From the NCBI GenBank assembly GCA_964388665.1, contig CAYMBJ010000020.1:1-59887 (forward strand): a DNA stretch of 59,887 nucleotides. The letters run 5' to 3'. The DNA is from CALCCV01 sp964388665 (lineage in GTDB: Bacteria; Bdellovibrionota; Bdellovibrionia; Bdellovibrionales; Bdellovibrionaceae). The notes below the pieces were generated by a model. It was not told where the DNA came from. It saw nothing but the letters and a program-made list of their open reading frames with translations, and made no database searches. Position 1 is the first letter of the stretch. Each line of letters begins with the position of its first letter. Positions 10,201 through 17,696 of the stretch are shown here, piece after piece. Both the position numbers and the translations under genes were made by a program.

Positions 10201-10567
10201 CCACCTCTTTGACACCCGGCCACTGTGCAATCTCTTCTGAAGCAATAGTCAAATATTGCAAGGCTGTGGTCGAGGTCCAGTTGCCAGCAATGTTGCTTGG
10301 AAGTTCCAAGAGCGCAAGAACTGGGCTTCGATCAACGAGGTTGAACTTGCTTCGCACATCCTTGTCGGTCTTTAGTACTGTCGAATCTTTCGGCATGAAA
10401 TCCGAAATCAAGTAGGAGGTCTTGACGAACTGGATGTGCCATAGGGCGAACAACAACAAGATCGACAAAAAGACGAGGTTCCCCAAAGAAAAACCTGATT
10501 TGGATTTTTCTTGAGAAAAGAATTTCAAAAATATTTGTAGCAACCCGTAGAATTTCAAACCAATCAC
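7196..10567 (-). CDS. RND/MMPL-family exporter fused to a LolA-like outer-membrane lipoprotein-sorting domain
   Basis: 1123 residues in one frame. Residues about 25-775 are an RND superfamily (MMPL/HAE-type) transporter: N-terminal TM helix near 28-48, a periplasmic loop, TM clusters at roughly 230-390 and 590-760. A Ser/Arg-rich cytosolic stretch (about 390-420) is encoded by a 12-nt tandem repeat. Residues about 775-830 are a Ser/Thr-rich linker. Residues about 830-1123 begin with a signal-like TM segment (IGMGLLGILCSS) and continue into a domain of the outer-membrane lipoprotein-sorting family, with motifs QWLYMPASQQTRKI and GSEISAQEL. These two proteins are usually separate neighbouring genes. 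Here no stop separates them, but an excellent Shine-Dalgarno precedes the internal Met828 (ATG at 8086), so the C-terminal part may also be made alone. Role inferred: moving hydrophobic or lipidated cargo across the envelope. Confidence 0.85.
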   Translation of the reverse strand: MIGLKFYGLLQIFLKFFSQEKSKSGFSLGNLVFLSILLLFALWHIQFVKTSYLISDFMPKDSTVLKTDKDVRSKFNLVDRSPVLALLELPSNIAGNWTSTTALQYLTIASEEIAQWPGVKEVVSLATVKVPVNNNQALDFINLAREQNPQQLQAAATHPLINPFLLSKSQRTTAIAIETENLSSEQIKNLIVRIENFLRAKIPFAKIEMGGAPAVQTQLNQNLRNELSSMALISIFVFVFLIFALFNSLTLALFTGGLILLANIVVFGLLSYAHVSVSILLSCLPCLIAIDVVALVVQTFQRWKDKNPQHMHQRQRLKKGRELIAELLIPNALGSLTTCLGFLCLAFDSVPVISQFALATTFSILISTTLTQWMMFQFIGFISPPKRSWRSSWRSAGLSSGRNSGRHPWNSTGGIKFPPAILKHSRAIVMVCVLLACYGVLQIPQLKFGGKLFDDLSSSSSSRRATDIADHSLGGLVNVDYDLSASPGYWSDPARQLALRDLCEKLRKSASTTCLSSYDLIRDFSMSTKATVRESAFLYSLSTPNLMSQFLTSDFASARIMVKTHDLPTLKLQRLQRSFERELHKVFPEVVVRKSGMGFTTHYLNQELAKSLVFGFWQSLLLIGVILIFIYRSLRWALVACLPNLIPPIFLIAIMGQMDTNIKPGLAMVFSISLGMAFTNTIYLLNTIGALGKVQGLHRGLVRMAFQKEWYPCFLSSLLVMAGFAVFLTSKFQVNQEFGLYIMLALAFGLVGDLVFLPALIRLFPQLLGLARTSPTASQNQSRSLTISASGSASGTASPTSSRSRNHTSTQNLTILESPDDTKKEPPMIAPPKPLILPMNKKLTRGPYDKIGGHLAIIGMGLLGILCSSTMSPVALAMPSARTAATASPTAQQVLQKTRTLVDKPNDHLLISLQTRERNGKIEKRKVEIWSLRNSDTQFLKAKIMEPLDVKGMTYLAHIHKESDEQWLYMPASQQTRKISSNGVGDSGILGSEISAQELNSEALRSSRVKMLKQTSSEWWIQIVPERSKSDYTQAILVVDRKTNLPTKATYYKKQAAIKTVLFQKYKKWDHSTYRAERIVVHNLQSKRTTSALVQPQSRQPASDRGGPGRLTESVFSVAGLGN
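8086..8098 (-). promoter_or_regulatory. internal Shine-Dalgarno and start inside the RND-LolA fusion
   Basis: On the minus strand AAGGAGCC (8098-8091) precedes ATG at 8086 with a 6-nt spacer. The resulting 296-residue product would start MIAPPKP, soon reach a signal-peptide-like segment, and contain the complete LolA-like domain. This supports independent initiation of the C-terminal half. Confidence 0.6.
9350..9409. repeat. 12-nt imperfect tandem repeat inside the RND gene, five units
   Basis: Five consecutive units: GCGCCCAGAGTT, GCGTCCAGAGCT, GAGGCCAGCGCT, GCGCCAGGAGCT, GCGCCATGACCT. The 12-nt period keeps the reading frame, encoding on the minus strand an Arg/Ser/Trp-rich cytosolic stretch between the transporter halves. 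Copy-number change would leave the protein in frame. Confidence 0.75.
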
Positions 10568-10586
10568 CCTTACACTTGTTTATATC

Positions 10587-12212
10587 ATGAAAAAAAGTGT
10601 TGGTTTCTTTTCGGTTGGTATTTTCTCAATAATGATAGGTCTTGGGTCTAGAGCGCAAAGTCAGTCGACAGATTTTGCCAAGATCTATGGTCTCTATGTG
10701 CCGTGGTCCAAGGTGTTGCAAGTGATAACGGCACCCACGGCGGACTTTAAGGATGCGAGAAACTTACAAATTTCCGAAGTCGTAAGATGGCCGGTCCTGA
10801 TTCGCCAGGTCCAGGGACTTCCGGTGCAGATCTCTAATGTTGAACTCACGATCAAAGGCCAAGTGAATCTCTACAATCAGGGTTTGGGCAGAGTGAAATT
10901 TGCATTTGAACCGAACACTCTGCGACTCAGTGCTGGCGAAGTTGCCATCAAGGGCGAGATCGTGCGCCCAGTGGGCACCGCAACCGTTAAGGTTCGTGTG
11001 GATGCTCGTTGCTCACAATTGCAAGCCAAATTGGATTCGCTATTGAGCCTCAGTGGAAATCTGGTGGTCATGCCCACTTCAAAAATCTTTAGCAGTGATC
11101 AGGTTCTGAATCCTCGCCCGGAGGGGCTGGCGTTAGAAGTGACAATGCAAAACTTTGCGATGCAAACTCACCCACAGAATTTGCGACTCTCCTTGGGTAC
11201 CTGCGGTGGTCTTCAGGGGCTGGATGCCGTTGTGGAGTCTGAAATAAAGAAAATGATTGCAGATCCGCAGAATATCATTCCAGAAGTTCGCGCCAAGATA
11301 GAAGACAACTTGCAAGCGGCTTTATACAAATATCAAGTGCGTGCCATGGAAGTGACAAAGCGTTTGCTCACTGGCCAGGGATTTCCGGATCTATCGCATC
11401 TGCAGGTTTTGCCAGAGCCCAAAGGGGGCTTCTGGTTTGTGGGCTGGGGTCATGCGCAGGCAGCAAATCCCGAGGGTGTGGCAGCGCAAATGCAGGCTCT
11501 CCCGACTTCAAGATTAAAGATTTTTGCCACAGAGATCCGTCACATCAATCCCGAATTTGAGCTCCATTCTCCTGAACAAATGCAATTGAGTATCGACAAA
11601 ACGCAATTCGAAAAGTCACTGCTTTCAACCTTTGTTAAAGAGCACTTCAAATCACAGTATGTTCTCAATCATGTGCCTGAATTAAAGAAGCTGCTGCAGT
11701 CACGATTTCTTCAGTTCTTTGTTTTTCCAGATCTTTTGAGCTTTGCTAAAAACACCAATTTCATATTTCGCTCGCGCAGCGAACAGATCACGGCCCAAGC
11801 TGTCATTACCAACAACGACAAAACATCCCCCAATGAGCTGGCGATCAAGGCCTCTTTGCTCGGGAGCATCTTTGCTGATAGCGAAAAGAAGTCTTCATCG
11901 AACACAGAATTTATGAACGTGAGCCTGCAGACCGCGGGTCTACTTTCTTGGAAGGTGTCTTCTGGACGTTTGGTTTGGGATTGGCGGGCCAAGGAGTCGG
12001 ATGCAAAAATCAGCTACTCCGACCGCGTTCCAAATGATCACGCCCGCTACCGGCGCTTTCCTGAACAGACCCTGCGCAAGGGCGTTGAGGCTGTCCTCAA
12101 GCGAAAAAAAGGCGATCTGAATTTACCGACGATTTCATTCGGCAGTGGCCACTCCGCAATTCCAGTCACCGATGTACTGCGAAAATCCGACGTCTACGAA
12201 ATTCTGTTTTGA
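10587..12212 (+). CDS. secreted protein of unknown function
   Basis: 541 residues with an N-terminal signal peptide (hydrophobic core VGIFSIMIGL, likely cleavage after SRAQS). The body consists of amphipathic beta-strand-like segments, such as VELTIKGQVNLYNQGLGRVKF, with one helical stretch near 230-270. No catalytic motif is recognised. The even beta-rich pattern could fit a lipid-binding (TULIP-like) or outer-membrane-associated fold, but this is only an impression. It is divergent from the RND-LolA gene with only 19 bp between the start codons, so the two probably share a promoter region, and a link to that exporter is plausible. Confidence 0.75.
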   Translation: MKKSVGFFSVGIFSIMIGLGSRAQSQSTDFAKIYGLYVPWSKVLQVITAPTADFKDARNLQISEVVRWPVLIRQVQGLPVQISNVELTIKGQVNLYNQGLGRVKFAFEPNTLRLSAGEVAIKGEIVRPVGTATVKVRVDARCSQLQAKLDSLLSLSGNLVVMPTSKIFSSDQVLNPRPEGLALEVTMQNFAMQTHPQNLRLSLGTCGGLQGLDAVVESEIKKMIADPQNIIPEVRAKIEDNLQAALYKYQVRAMEVTKRLLTGQGFPDLSHLQVLPEPKGGFWFVGWGHAQAANPEGVAAQMQALPTSRLKIFATEIRHINPEFELHSPEQMQLSIDKTQFEKSLLSTFVKEHFKSQYVLNHVPELKKLLQSRFLQFFVFPDLLSFAKNTNFIFRSRSEQITAQAVITNNDKTSPNELAIKASLLGSIFADSEKKSSSNTEFMNVSLQTAGLLSWKVSSGRLVWDWRAKESDAKISYSDRVPNDHARYRRFPEQTLRKGVEAVLKRKKGDLNLPTISFGSGHSAIPVTDVLRKSDVYEILF

Positions 12213-12231
12213 ATAGAGCTTCTGAACTGAA

Positions 12232-12268
12232 TCATCCGGCCAGCTGAGAGCAGCATTTGGCCGGATGA
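12232..12268. terminator. convergent hairpin, probable bidirectional terminator
   Basis: TCATCCGGCCA (12232-12242) pairs perfectly with TGGCCGGATGA (12258-12268); the loop itself contains GCTG/CAGC that can pair. It sits between two convergent genes ending at 12212 (+) and 12331 (-). Only a short T tract follows on the plus strand. A second imperfect hairpin lies at 12282-12310. Confidence 0.55.
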
Positions 12269-12330
12269 GTTTGAGAACACAGGCAGCTCCAGTTTCCTAT
12301 CGGAACTGCCGTGCGAATGGATCTAGATAA

Positions 12331-14112
12331 TTATTTGGACAAATAGAACATAAAGCTCTCGCGTGCACCCGTATAGGCGGCCGTGCAAGCAGGCTTGGAG
12401 CGACTGGAAGTTATAGTCGAGCTCTGATAAGTCGCCAACAACTTGTTGTCATTGATTCTGCGAACAGAGAGTGCTCCCGTTTCAATGACCTTACAATTTA
12501 CCCAGTCATTGGTTCCCACTTGCACACCTCGCCAATGCTCTTGACGAGTCAAGATGCCGCCACCCAAACCGTCTGGGGTTGGTCGGTACTCATCCATAAA
12601 CACCATGGCATTGGGTCGGAAATCCACCTTTACGAAATTGGCCGCAGTTGTCGCACTCCAATCCGTATCGATTCTTGGCGTACACACTGCAGGATTGCGA
12701 GCCATGCCACTTTGCCAGTAGTAGTCCGCATAGCATCGTACTCGTGCGAGTTCAGTTGAAAGAGCGCTGCATGCAGTGCCAGAAGCGATTTGAGTTAAAT
12801 GAGAGTGATTGAAGTAATGGCTGTTGTCCATATCCACAGTGCCAGCCGCATTGGTGATCAACCAGCTGTTGGTGCATGTGACGGCGACAGAGGCGTTGTT
12901 AATGGTAGCTGTACCTGAACAAGTGCTAGAGCGAATGCCATTGCTGTCAATGGTGCTTTGTGTGCAGCTGTTGATTCCTGACCAGTCAGTGGGTTGTACC
13001 GGAGTTCCAGCCGCATTGGTGCAGCCACCACTCAAACCCATTTGATAGTATTGATTGTTGTCAGGTCCGCATTTGTATCCAAGATAGGTCGTCCCAGCAA
13101 TGGTGACGCTCTCATTCGAGCAGCCCTCTGTTTGCGCCCACTGAGTTTTAGCAGTATCCATTTTCCAATTATCGGTCAGTGTCACTGTGCCAGAGCTGAG
13201 GCTGTCGAATTGGTCCGTAAAATTGGATACGCTTGAAGCAAACGAGAATGCACCATTTTCTGCATTGTTAGAAAAGTCCACGCCAATGCCGGAGGCATCC
13301 GAAGCTGAGAGACCAATCTTTGATCCGCAGGCTGCATATGCGCCCTCACCTGTTGTGGTGCTGTCACCCTGCCAAACTTGAAGTCCGTGAACGGGTGAAC
13401 TGTCAGCTGTGCGTGTGCCCGAAAACATTTTCAAATAAATCGCAGCTCCGGCTGGTGGTCCTTCACAGTCGTTGCTGCTTTCATCACAGGGTCCACCCAC
13501 GCCAGTTGGTAGAGTGAAGTCGACAGAGCCGATGGTCCAATTTCCCGTAGGGTCAAATACGGAGGTGGCGCTCGCATTGATTGTTTTGATGTTGCTAGCA
13601 ACTGCCGTAGCAGGAATGGTGACTTCACCCGAGTCTGGATCAAAAGTGATCGAACCCAAGGCGGCAGTCCCTTCAAAGGCAGCAGATGATGTCACTTGCG
13701 GATTGCCATTCATGTCGGTCTTGCTCGAGTCAGAAATTAAAAAGTCGGCCGCTTTGGTGCCAGCTGCATTGACGAGATAGCAGGACATAGGGAGGCCAGC
13801 CGCGCCATCAATAGAAACACTAAAATTTCCCGAGGCATCCACTGTGCCCGTGCCTTCCAAGGGTGGTGTGGTCGTGGTGGCGCATTTAACAGAGTAGCTC
13901 GCCAAATCCAGTGCTGAGACATCCGATTTCATGGACATCTTATTGAGGGACTGAGCACTCGATGTTGTGCCCAGCACTCCAGAGAGAGTCACGGCCGTAG
14001 AAGCGACGGTAGCATTATCAGTGGTTGAGGCCGAGCAAGCACCTAAGGCTAAGCCACAGGCCACTGCAAGCGACATGCGTATTGCTCTGTTTTGAGATAA
14101 CGTCCTAAACAT
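12331..14112 (-). CDS. large secreted lipoprotein, unknown function
   Basis: 593 residues. The start at 14112 is preceded by AAAGGA 8 nt upstream; the upstream frame to 14283 has no signal-like sequence. The signal peptide ends in lipobox LGAC with Cys at residue 26. The N-terminal third carries short beta modules (a GTGTVDASGNFSVSIDG-type segment, resembling carboxypeptidase-regulatory or Ig-like repeats). The middle is rich in Asn, Ser, Thr and Cys (for example GGPCDESSNDCEGPP), suggesting disulfides outside the cytoplasm. No enzyme motif is seen. The composition resembles the giant lipoprotein at the left end, but there is no clear shared repeat. Probably surface-exposed. Confidence 0.8.
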   Translation of the reverse strand: MFRTLSQNRAIRMSLAVACGLALGACSASTTDNATVASTAVTLSGVLGTTSSAQSLNKMSMKSDVSALDLASYSVKCATTTTPPLEGTGTVDASGNFSVSIDGAAGLPMSCYLVNAAGTKAADFLISDSSKTDMNGNPQVTSSAAFEGTAALGSITFDPDSGEVTIPATAVASNIKTINASATSVFDPTGNWTIGSVDFTLPTGVGGPCDESSNDCEGPPAGAAIYLKMFSGTRTADSSPVHGLQVWQGDSTTTGEGAYAACGSKIGLSASDASGIGVDFSNNAENGAFSFASSVSNFTDQFDSLSSGTVTLTDNWKMDTAKTQWAQTEGCSNESVTIAGTTYLGYKCGPDNNQYYQMGLSGGCTNAAGTPVQPTDWSGINSCTQSTIDSNGIRSSTCSGTATINNASVAVTCTNSWLITNAAGTVDMDNSHYFNHSHLTQIASGTACSALSTELARVRCYADYYWQSGMARNPAVCTPRIDTDWSATTAANFVKVDFRPNAMVFMDEYRPTPDGLGGGILTRQEHWRGVQVGTNDWVNCKVIETGALSVRRINDNKLLATYQSSTITSSRSKPACTAAYTGARESFMFYLSK

Positions 14113-14444
14113 GCGAAGATTCCTTTCGATTGTTGTTTTGCATTTTCTTTTACAGTTACAAGAAACTAAAAACGCAAGGTCTCTATCGGCCGGAAAGAAA
14201 CTCCATTTAGATACATTTTGAGAATGGCCATACAAATTCAGAAGCCTGAAAGTCACACCCAAAAAAATGAAATGTGATTTCAACCAATTGACAGGCGACG
14301 CTTGGACTGTAAAAAGAAATTATTCTATGATCACAACAATATAAACATATAGTTAGTTGATTCATTACGGGAACGGATTAACTTGTGAAACATGAAAGAA
14401 GTCTGAATCATAAATTGAATAGGAACCATGAATGGGCACTGTCT

Positions 14445-14498
14445 CACAATCACAATCACAATCACGATCACAATCGCAACTGCAGTCACAATCGCTGT
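14445..14498 (+). repeat. hexamer repeat tract (CACAAT-type), nine units
   Basis: Units in phase: CACAAT x3, CACGAT, CACAAT, CGCAAC, TGCAGT, CACAAT, CGCTGT. The degenerate pattern resembles the hexamer-phased tract inside the downstream HNH gene at 15516-15557 (CGCAAC, CATGAT, CGCAGC, CATGGT, CATAGT, CACAGA, CGCAGT). Confidence 0.8.
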
Positions 14499-14513
14499 CG
14501 CAAAAAAAGTATA

Positions 14514-14561
14514 GATAACAGGTTGTCAAAATTAAAAAATATTTGACAACGTTTTGTTATC
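14514..14561. promoter_or_regulatory. two-part inverted repeat upstream of the HNH gene
   Basis: GATAAC (14514-14519) pairs with GTTATC (14556-14561), and GTTGTCAAA (14522-14530) pairs with TTTGACAAC (14542-14550) around an 11-nt AT-rich loop. No T-run follows on either side, so it looks more like an operator or structured leader than a terminator. Confidence 0.5.
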
Positions 14562-14711
14562 TCGAGAATTCGCAAGGCGAGCTAAAAACCAAGCGAGCTA
14601 TTGTCAATCTATCGGCTCCCACCTTTCGTCCCAGGCTGAGTCGCCAATGGCGTTTCAAATGCATCTACAGGAGAGCTCTCATCTGTCCCAAAAGTTCACC
14701 GCAGAATGCTG

Positions 14712-14720
14712 TGCTATAAG
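14712..14720 (+). promoter_or_regulatory. possible extended -10 promoter for the HNH gene
   Basis: TGC-TATAAG matches an extended -10 (TGn-TATAAT). No good -35 is visible. Transcription would begin just before the strong AGGAGGTGA ribosome-binding site at 14730-14738. Confidence 0.35.
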
Positions 14721-14741
14721 TTTTTTTGTAGGAGGTGACCA

Positions 14742-15842
14742 GTGAATCTAAAGCATCTTAAAGACAACGAACTGCTGAGCAACACCAAAGAGTTGGTTCA
14801 AAACGAACGTCAACTTTTGACCAAAATATTGCATCACTTGTTAGAGGTTGAAAGGCGAAAGCTCTATTCTGATCTTGGCTATCCAAGTCTGTTTGCTTAC
14901 GCGGTGAACGAATTAAAATACAGCGAGGGTCAAGCGGGACGAAGAATTCAGGCCACACGATTGCTCAAAGAATTGCCTCAGATTGAAATGAAGATAGAAT
15001 CAGGAGAACTGAGCCTGAGTAATATTTCTCAAGCACAGAGCTTTTTTCGCGAAGTCAAAAACACAGATTCCACGCAAAAGATGAAGGCTGAAGATAAGCT
15101 AAAAGTTCTCGCGAGTTTAGAAAATAAATCAGCTCGTGAAGGGCAGAGGGTCCTAATACAAGTGCAACCGACTTTGGCCCTACCAAAAGAGCGAGCACGA
15201 GTGCTTTCAGACACACACACAGAGGTTCGTTTTGTCATTTCTGACGAGCTCAGTGGAAAAATGGAAGAGTTGCGCGCATTGCTGGGCACAAAAGGCGCAG
15301 CTATGGGTTTGGCCGAGCTTATTGAATGTATGACGGAAATTTGCATTGAGACTCTCAAGATCAAGCGCTTCGGCAAAAAGCGAGTTTTATCAGAAGAAAA
15401 ATCTTCAAACGATCCGATGCCCATTTCTCCTTCTGTGGACTCTCCTTCCGTGGGCGCTGCGCCTGGGGCAACTCCGACGTCGGAGCCGCAGGCCACCGAG
15501 TTTATGAATGAGTGTCGCAACCATGATCGCAGCCATGGTCATAGTCACAGACGCAGTCAGGTTTATGGCCCGGACCCAGAAAATCAGATGACTCAGGTAG
15601 AACAGGCAAAGAAGAGCCCTCGCTATATATCCGAGGCGGTGAGATATCAAATCTGGGAGCGAGATTCGGGTCAATGCTGCATCTGTGGGGGCCGGAGGAG
15701 TTTGAATATAGATCACATAAAGCCGGTGGCATTGGGTGGCGGTTCTGAACCTGATAACTTAAGATTGCTCTGTTTTCACTGCAATCAAAGGCAGGCCATT
15801 AAGGTGTTTGGCGTGGATCACATGAGTAGCACGAGAGTGTAA
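14742..15842 (+). CDS. HNH endonuclease with low-complexity linker
   Basis: 366 residues from a GTG start, chosen because a near-perfect AGGAGGTGA lies 3 nt upstream. Residues about 1-200 are helical and resemble the N-terminal region common to bacterial HNH-family proteins (motif YSEGQAGRRIQATRLLKELP). Residues about 225-290 are a disordered linker containing an AAPGAT stretch and a His/Arg/Ser hexamer-encoded repeat (NHDRSHGHSHRRS). Residues about 295-360 are an HNH nuclease domain with zinc-type Cys pairs: CCICGG, SLNIDHIKPVALGG, NLRLLCFHCNQ. Known of the family: metal-dependent DNA nicking or cleavage, often in mobile or accessory contexts. No recombinase or phage gene is adjacent, so the biological role is open. 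Confidence 0.85.
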   Translation: MNLKHLKDNELLSNTKELVQNERQLLTKILHHLLEVERRKLYSDLGYPSLFAYAVNELKYSEGQAGRRIQATRLLKELPQIEMKIESGELSLSNISQAQSFFREVKNTDSTQKMKAEDKLKVLASLENKSAREGQRVLIQVQPTLALPKERARVLSDTHTEVRFVISDELSGKMEELRALLGTKGAAMGLAELIECMTEICIETLKIKRFGKKRVLSEEKSSNDPMPISPSVDSPSVGAAPGATPTSEPQATEFMNECRNHDRSHGHSHRRSQVYGPDPENQMTQVEQAKKSPRYISEAVRYQIWERDSGQCCICGGRRSLNIDHIKPVALGGGSEPDNLRLLCFHCNQRQAIKVFGVDHMSSTRV

Positions 15843-16057
15843 ATTTTTGGGATCGAGCCATACTTCAGGGACTGCTATTTCTTGAATTGAAACAAAGAAT
15901 GATTCACATTGAGAATTCTGTGTCAAAAATATAAGGCAATTTCTTGAGATTAGATTTGAATCACTGGCTTCGGCAAGGTAAAATGAATTCTGGGGCTAGC
16001 CAGAGCTGATCCAGAGCAGATTCGATCTTTCGGTCTTTGAATTTTTAGGGGTGCAGG

Positions 16058-17065
16058 GTGAGAGTACAATTTCTAAAAGTAGCTCGACGAATATTTGTTC
16101 CACTTTTAGGATTTGCTCTGCTTGTGCTTGGGTATAGCAACTGTCAAAAGTCTCCGCTATCCACAGCCGGCGGAGGTGCAGTGGCCTTGCAGTCCTTGCA
16201 CGGCGACCAAAATCCAACTGGAAATGCCACTGGAAATACCACGCCCTCAGCACCCACCGACAACTCCAGTGCGCCACCATGGGCGGTGGTTGGTAATGGC
16301 CCCGGCAATGGCGGAGTTTGGGAAGGTAAACTCTATTATTTTGTGAATCCACTCAGTTGCGCACTTGCGGGTAAACCTTTGGAGATTGTTTCCGGCATCG
16401 CGGAGAAAACGGATTCGGGCTACCTGATTTTGCGTGAGAATTGCCAAGACCTGCCCGTTGCAAGAGAGCTCAAGTCAGAGGATTTGTTAGCTATCAACTT
16501 TATGCCTGAGATCTTAATGTTGAACAGCTCGATCTTAGAAGGTCGAGATAAAAAGCCTGTTTTCGAGAAAGACGGTGACCAGTTCATCTGGATGGCCTGC
16601 ACTGGAAATTTTATTGATCGAAATACCGGATCAATTCTTGGAAAAGCTGGCGGCACCATTCGGCTCGTGAAGGACTCAAAAAGTCAGCAAGGAATTCGCA
16701 TCGTTGCCAATGTAAAAGTCAGCATCCCAAAAGAAGAGACTTTTTCTGGGGAAAGCATACCCGTCATTTACAAGCATTATGAAAATCATACAATGTTGGT
16801 GTCTTCAAGTTACCACGAAGAGGAGCAGATTCGCTTTCGCTCTGTGGAGGTTCTTGAGGACCCGCTTGCTCAAGAACATGGTGATCAGTACAATCGCTTG
16901 GGAATTTCCATTATGACCAGCGACCGCCACCACATTCCCTTTGGAAAGTACAATGCAATTTTCCATATTCCATGGAGCTTCAATACGGAAAAGCTCTTTC
17001 ATTTTAAAGTCTACTGTAATCAAATCAATCCATACTACATCAAGCCAGGGCCACAAGCATTTTAA
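16058..17065 (+). CDS. putative lipoprotein, unknown function
   Basis: 335 residues from a GTG start. The N-terminus is a basic then hydrophobic segment ending GYSNC (Cys at residue 29); Asn at -1 is an unusual lipobox, so lipidation is likely but not certain. A Thr/Asn/Gly/Pro-rich spacer (residues 38-80) follows, then a roughly 250-residue domain with no motif I recognise. That domain holds several Cys (for example SCALAG, ENCQDL, WMACTG) compatible with extracytoplasmic disulfides. It stands alone, convergent with the SodC gene. Confidence 0.75.
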   Translation: MRVQFLKVARRIFVPLLGFALLVLGYSNCQKSPLSTAGGGAVALQSLHGDQNPTGNATGNTTPSAPTDNSSAPPWAVVGNGPGNGGVWEGKLYYFVNPLSCALAGKPLEIVSGIAEKTDSGYLILRENCQDLPVARELKSEDLLAINFMPEILMLNSSILEGRDKKPVFEKDGDQFIWMACTGNFIDRNTGSILGKAGGTIRLVKDSKSQQGIRIVANVKVSIPKEETFSGESIPVIYKHYENHTMLVSSSYHEEEQIRFRSVEVLEDPLAQEHGDQYNRLGISIMTSDRHHIPFGKYNAIFHIPWSFNTEKLFHFKVYCNQINPYYIKPGPQAF

Positions 17066-17098
17066 ACCTTGATTCAAAGCTTGAAATGAAATTTGGCC

Positions 17099-17116
17099 CC
17101 AGCGGTGCGACGCTGG
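17099..17116. terminator. short hairpin between convergent genes
   Basis: CCAGCG (17099-17104) pairs with CGCTGG (17111-17116) between the convergent lipoprotein (ends 17065) and sodC-like gene (ends 17121). The stem is short and lacks a T-run, so this is a weak call. Confidence 0.3.
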
Positions 17117-17120
17117 CTGT

Positions 17121-17696
17121 CTACCTGATTACGGCGCAACCGATTCTTGCGCCAGCTGCGCCTGTGGGTTGAGTTGAAAAGTCGTCCGCCTTTTCATGAA
17201 TAATTAAGGCCTTGCCAATGATCATCTTTGGATCTTTGACGTCCGCAAGCTCGAAGGTGGCCTCATAGGTGCCATTGTCATTTGTTGCAATGTTGCCAAG
17301 GTCACCCATGTGCTTGATTGTGCTGGAGGGACCTCCATGCATATGTCCTTCTGGATTGAAATGTCCTCCCGCAGATTTGTAGTCCGGACCGGTGCAAGCG
17401 CCTTTTTCGTGAATATGAAAGCCATGTTTCGATTTGGGTGCAAGACCCGACACTTGAATCTTGGCTCTCGTGCCGCCATTGTCTTCATTAAAAAAAAGCA
17501 CCTCTCCCTTAGCCTGCTTCATTTTCGAAAATTCAAACTCAGCAGTCGCTGCAGGCTCTGGCGCTGCCATCTCCGGTGCGCTGGTTTGCTCGCTGGGCGT
17601 CGACTTCCCACTGGCGCACCCCAAGGCGAAAACTGAAAGAAACGCCCCCAGCACCATCTGTTTCGCTAAAATCTGCCTATTCAAAATCTTTTTCAT
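17121..17696 (-). CDS. sodC: Cu/Zn superoxide dismutase, lipoprotein
   Basis: 191 residues. The ATG at 17696 has AAGGA upstream with suitable spacing, and the signal peptide ends in lipobox LGC (Cys27). The mature domain carries the SodC signatures: HGFHIHEKGAC (two copper ligands), AGGHFNPEG (bridging His), HMHGGP and KHMGDLGN (zinc ligands including Asp), LIIHEKADDF (last copper His) and the closing ARIGCAVI. All expected metal ligands and the disulfide Cys pair appear present. Reaction: dismutation of superoxide to oxygen and hydrogen peroxide in the periplasm or at the outer membrane. A Pro/Ala/Glu-rich tether (residues 30-50) follows the lipid anchor. It is monocistronic by context. Confidence 0.93.
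   Translation of the reverse strand: MKKILNRQILAKQMVLGAFLSVFALGCASGKSTPSEQTSAPEMAAPEPAATAEFEFSKMKQAKGEVLFFNEDNGGTRAKIQVSGLAPKSKHGFHIHEKGACTGPDYKSAGGHFNPEGHMHGGPSSTIKHMGDLGNIATNDNGTYEATFELADVKDPKMIIGKALIIHEKADDFSTQPTGAAGARIGCAVIR

Larger units (their letters stand above)
14113..14741. other. 629-bp intergenic region with hexamer tract and stem-loop
   Basis: Between the divergent lipoprotein and HNH genes. It holds a hexamer repeat tract (14445-14498), a stem-loop (14514-14561), a possible extended -10 promoter (14712-14720), and short open frames that cross the tract: 14385-14546 (53 codons, His/Asn-rich) and 14428-14514 (28 codons, Thr/Ile repeats). None of the short frames has a convincing ribosome-binding site, so I do not call them genes. 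Confidence 0.6.

Noticed and set aside
8086..10567. Treating the RND and LolA-like parts as two separate genes with a stop between them
   Set aside because: No stop codon exists between them in the frame; I annotate one fused CDS and report the internal start separately.
14445..14498. CRISPR-like repeat array
   Set aside because: The units are 6 nt, contiguous and without spacers; this is a simple-sequence tract.
14554..14745. 63-codon frame ending in the HNH start codon (GTGA overlap)
   Set aside because: Starts at TTG without a ribosome-binding site, and its C-terminus is simply the translated Shine-Dalgarno of the HNH gene.
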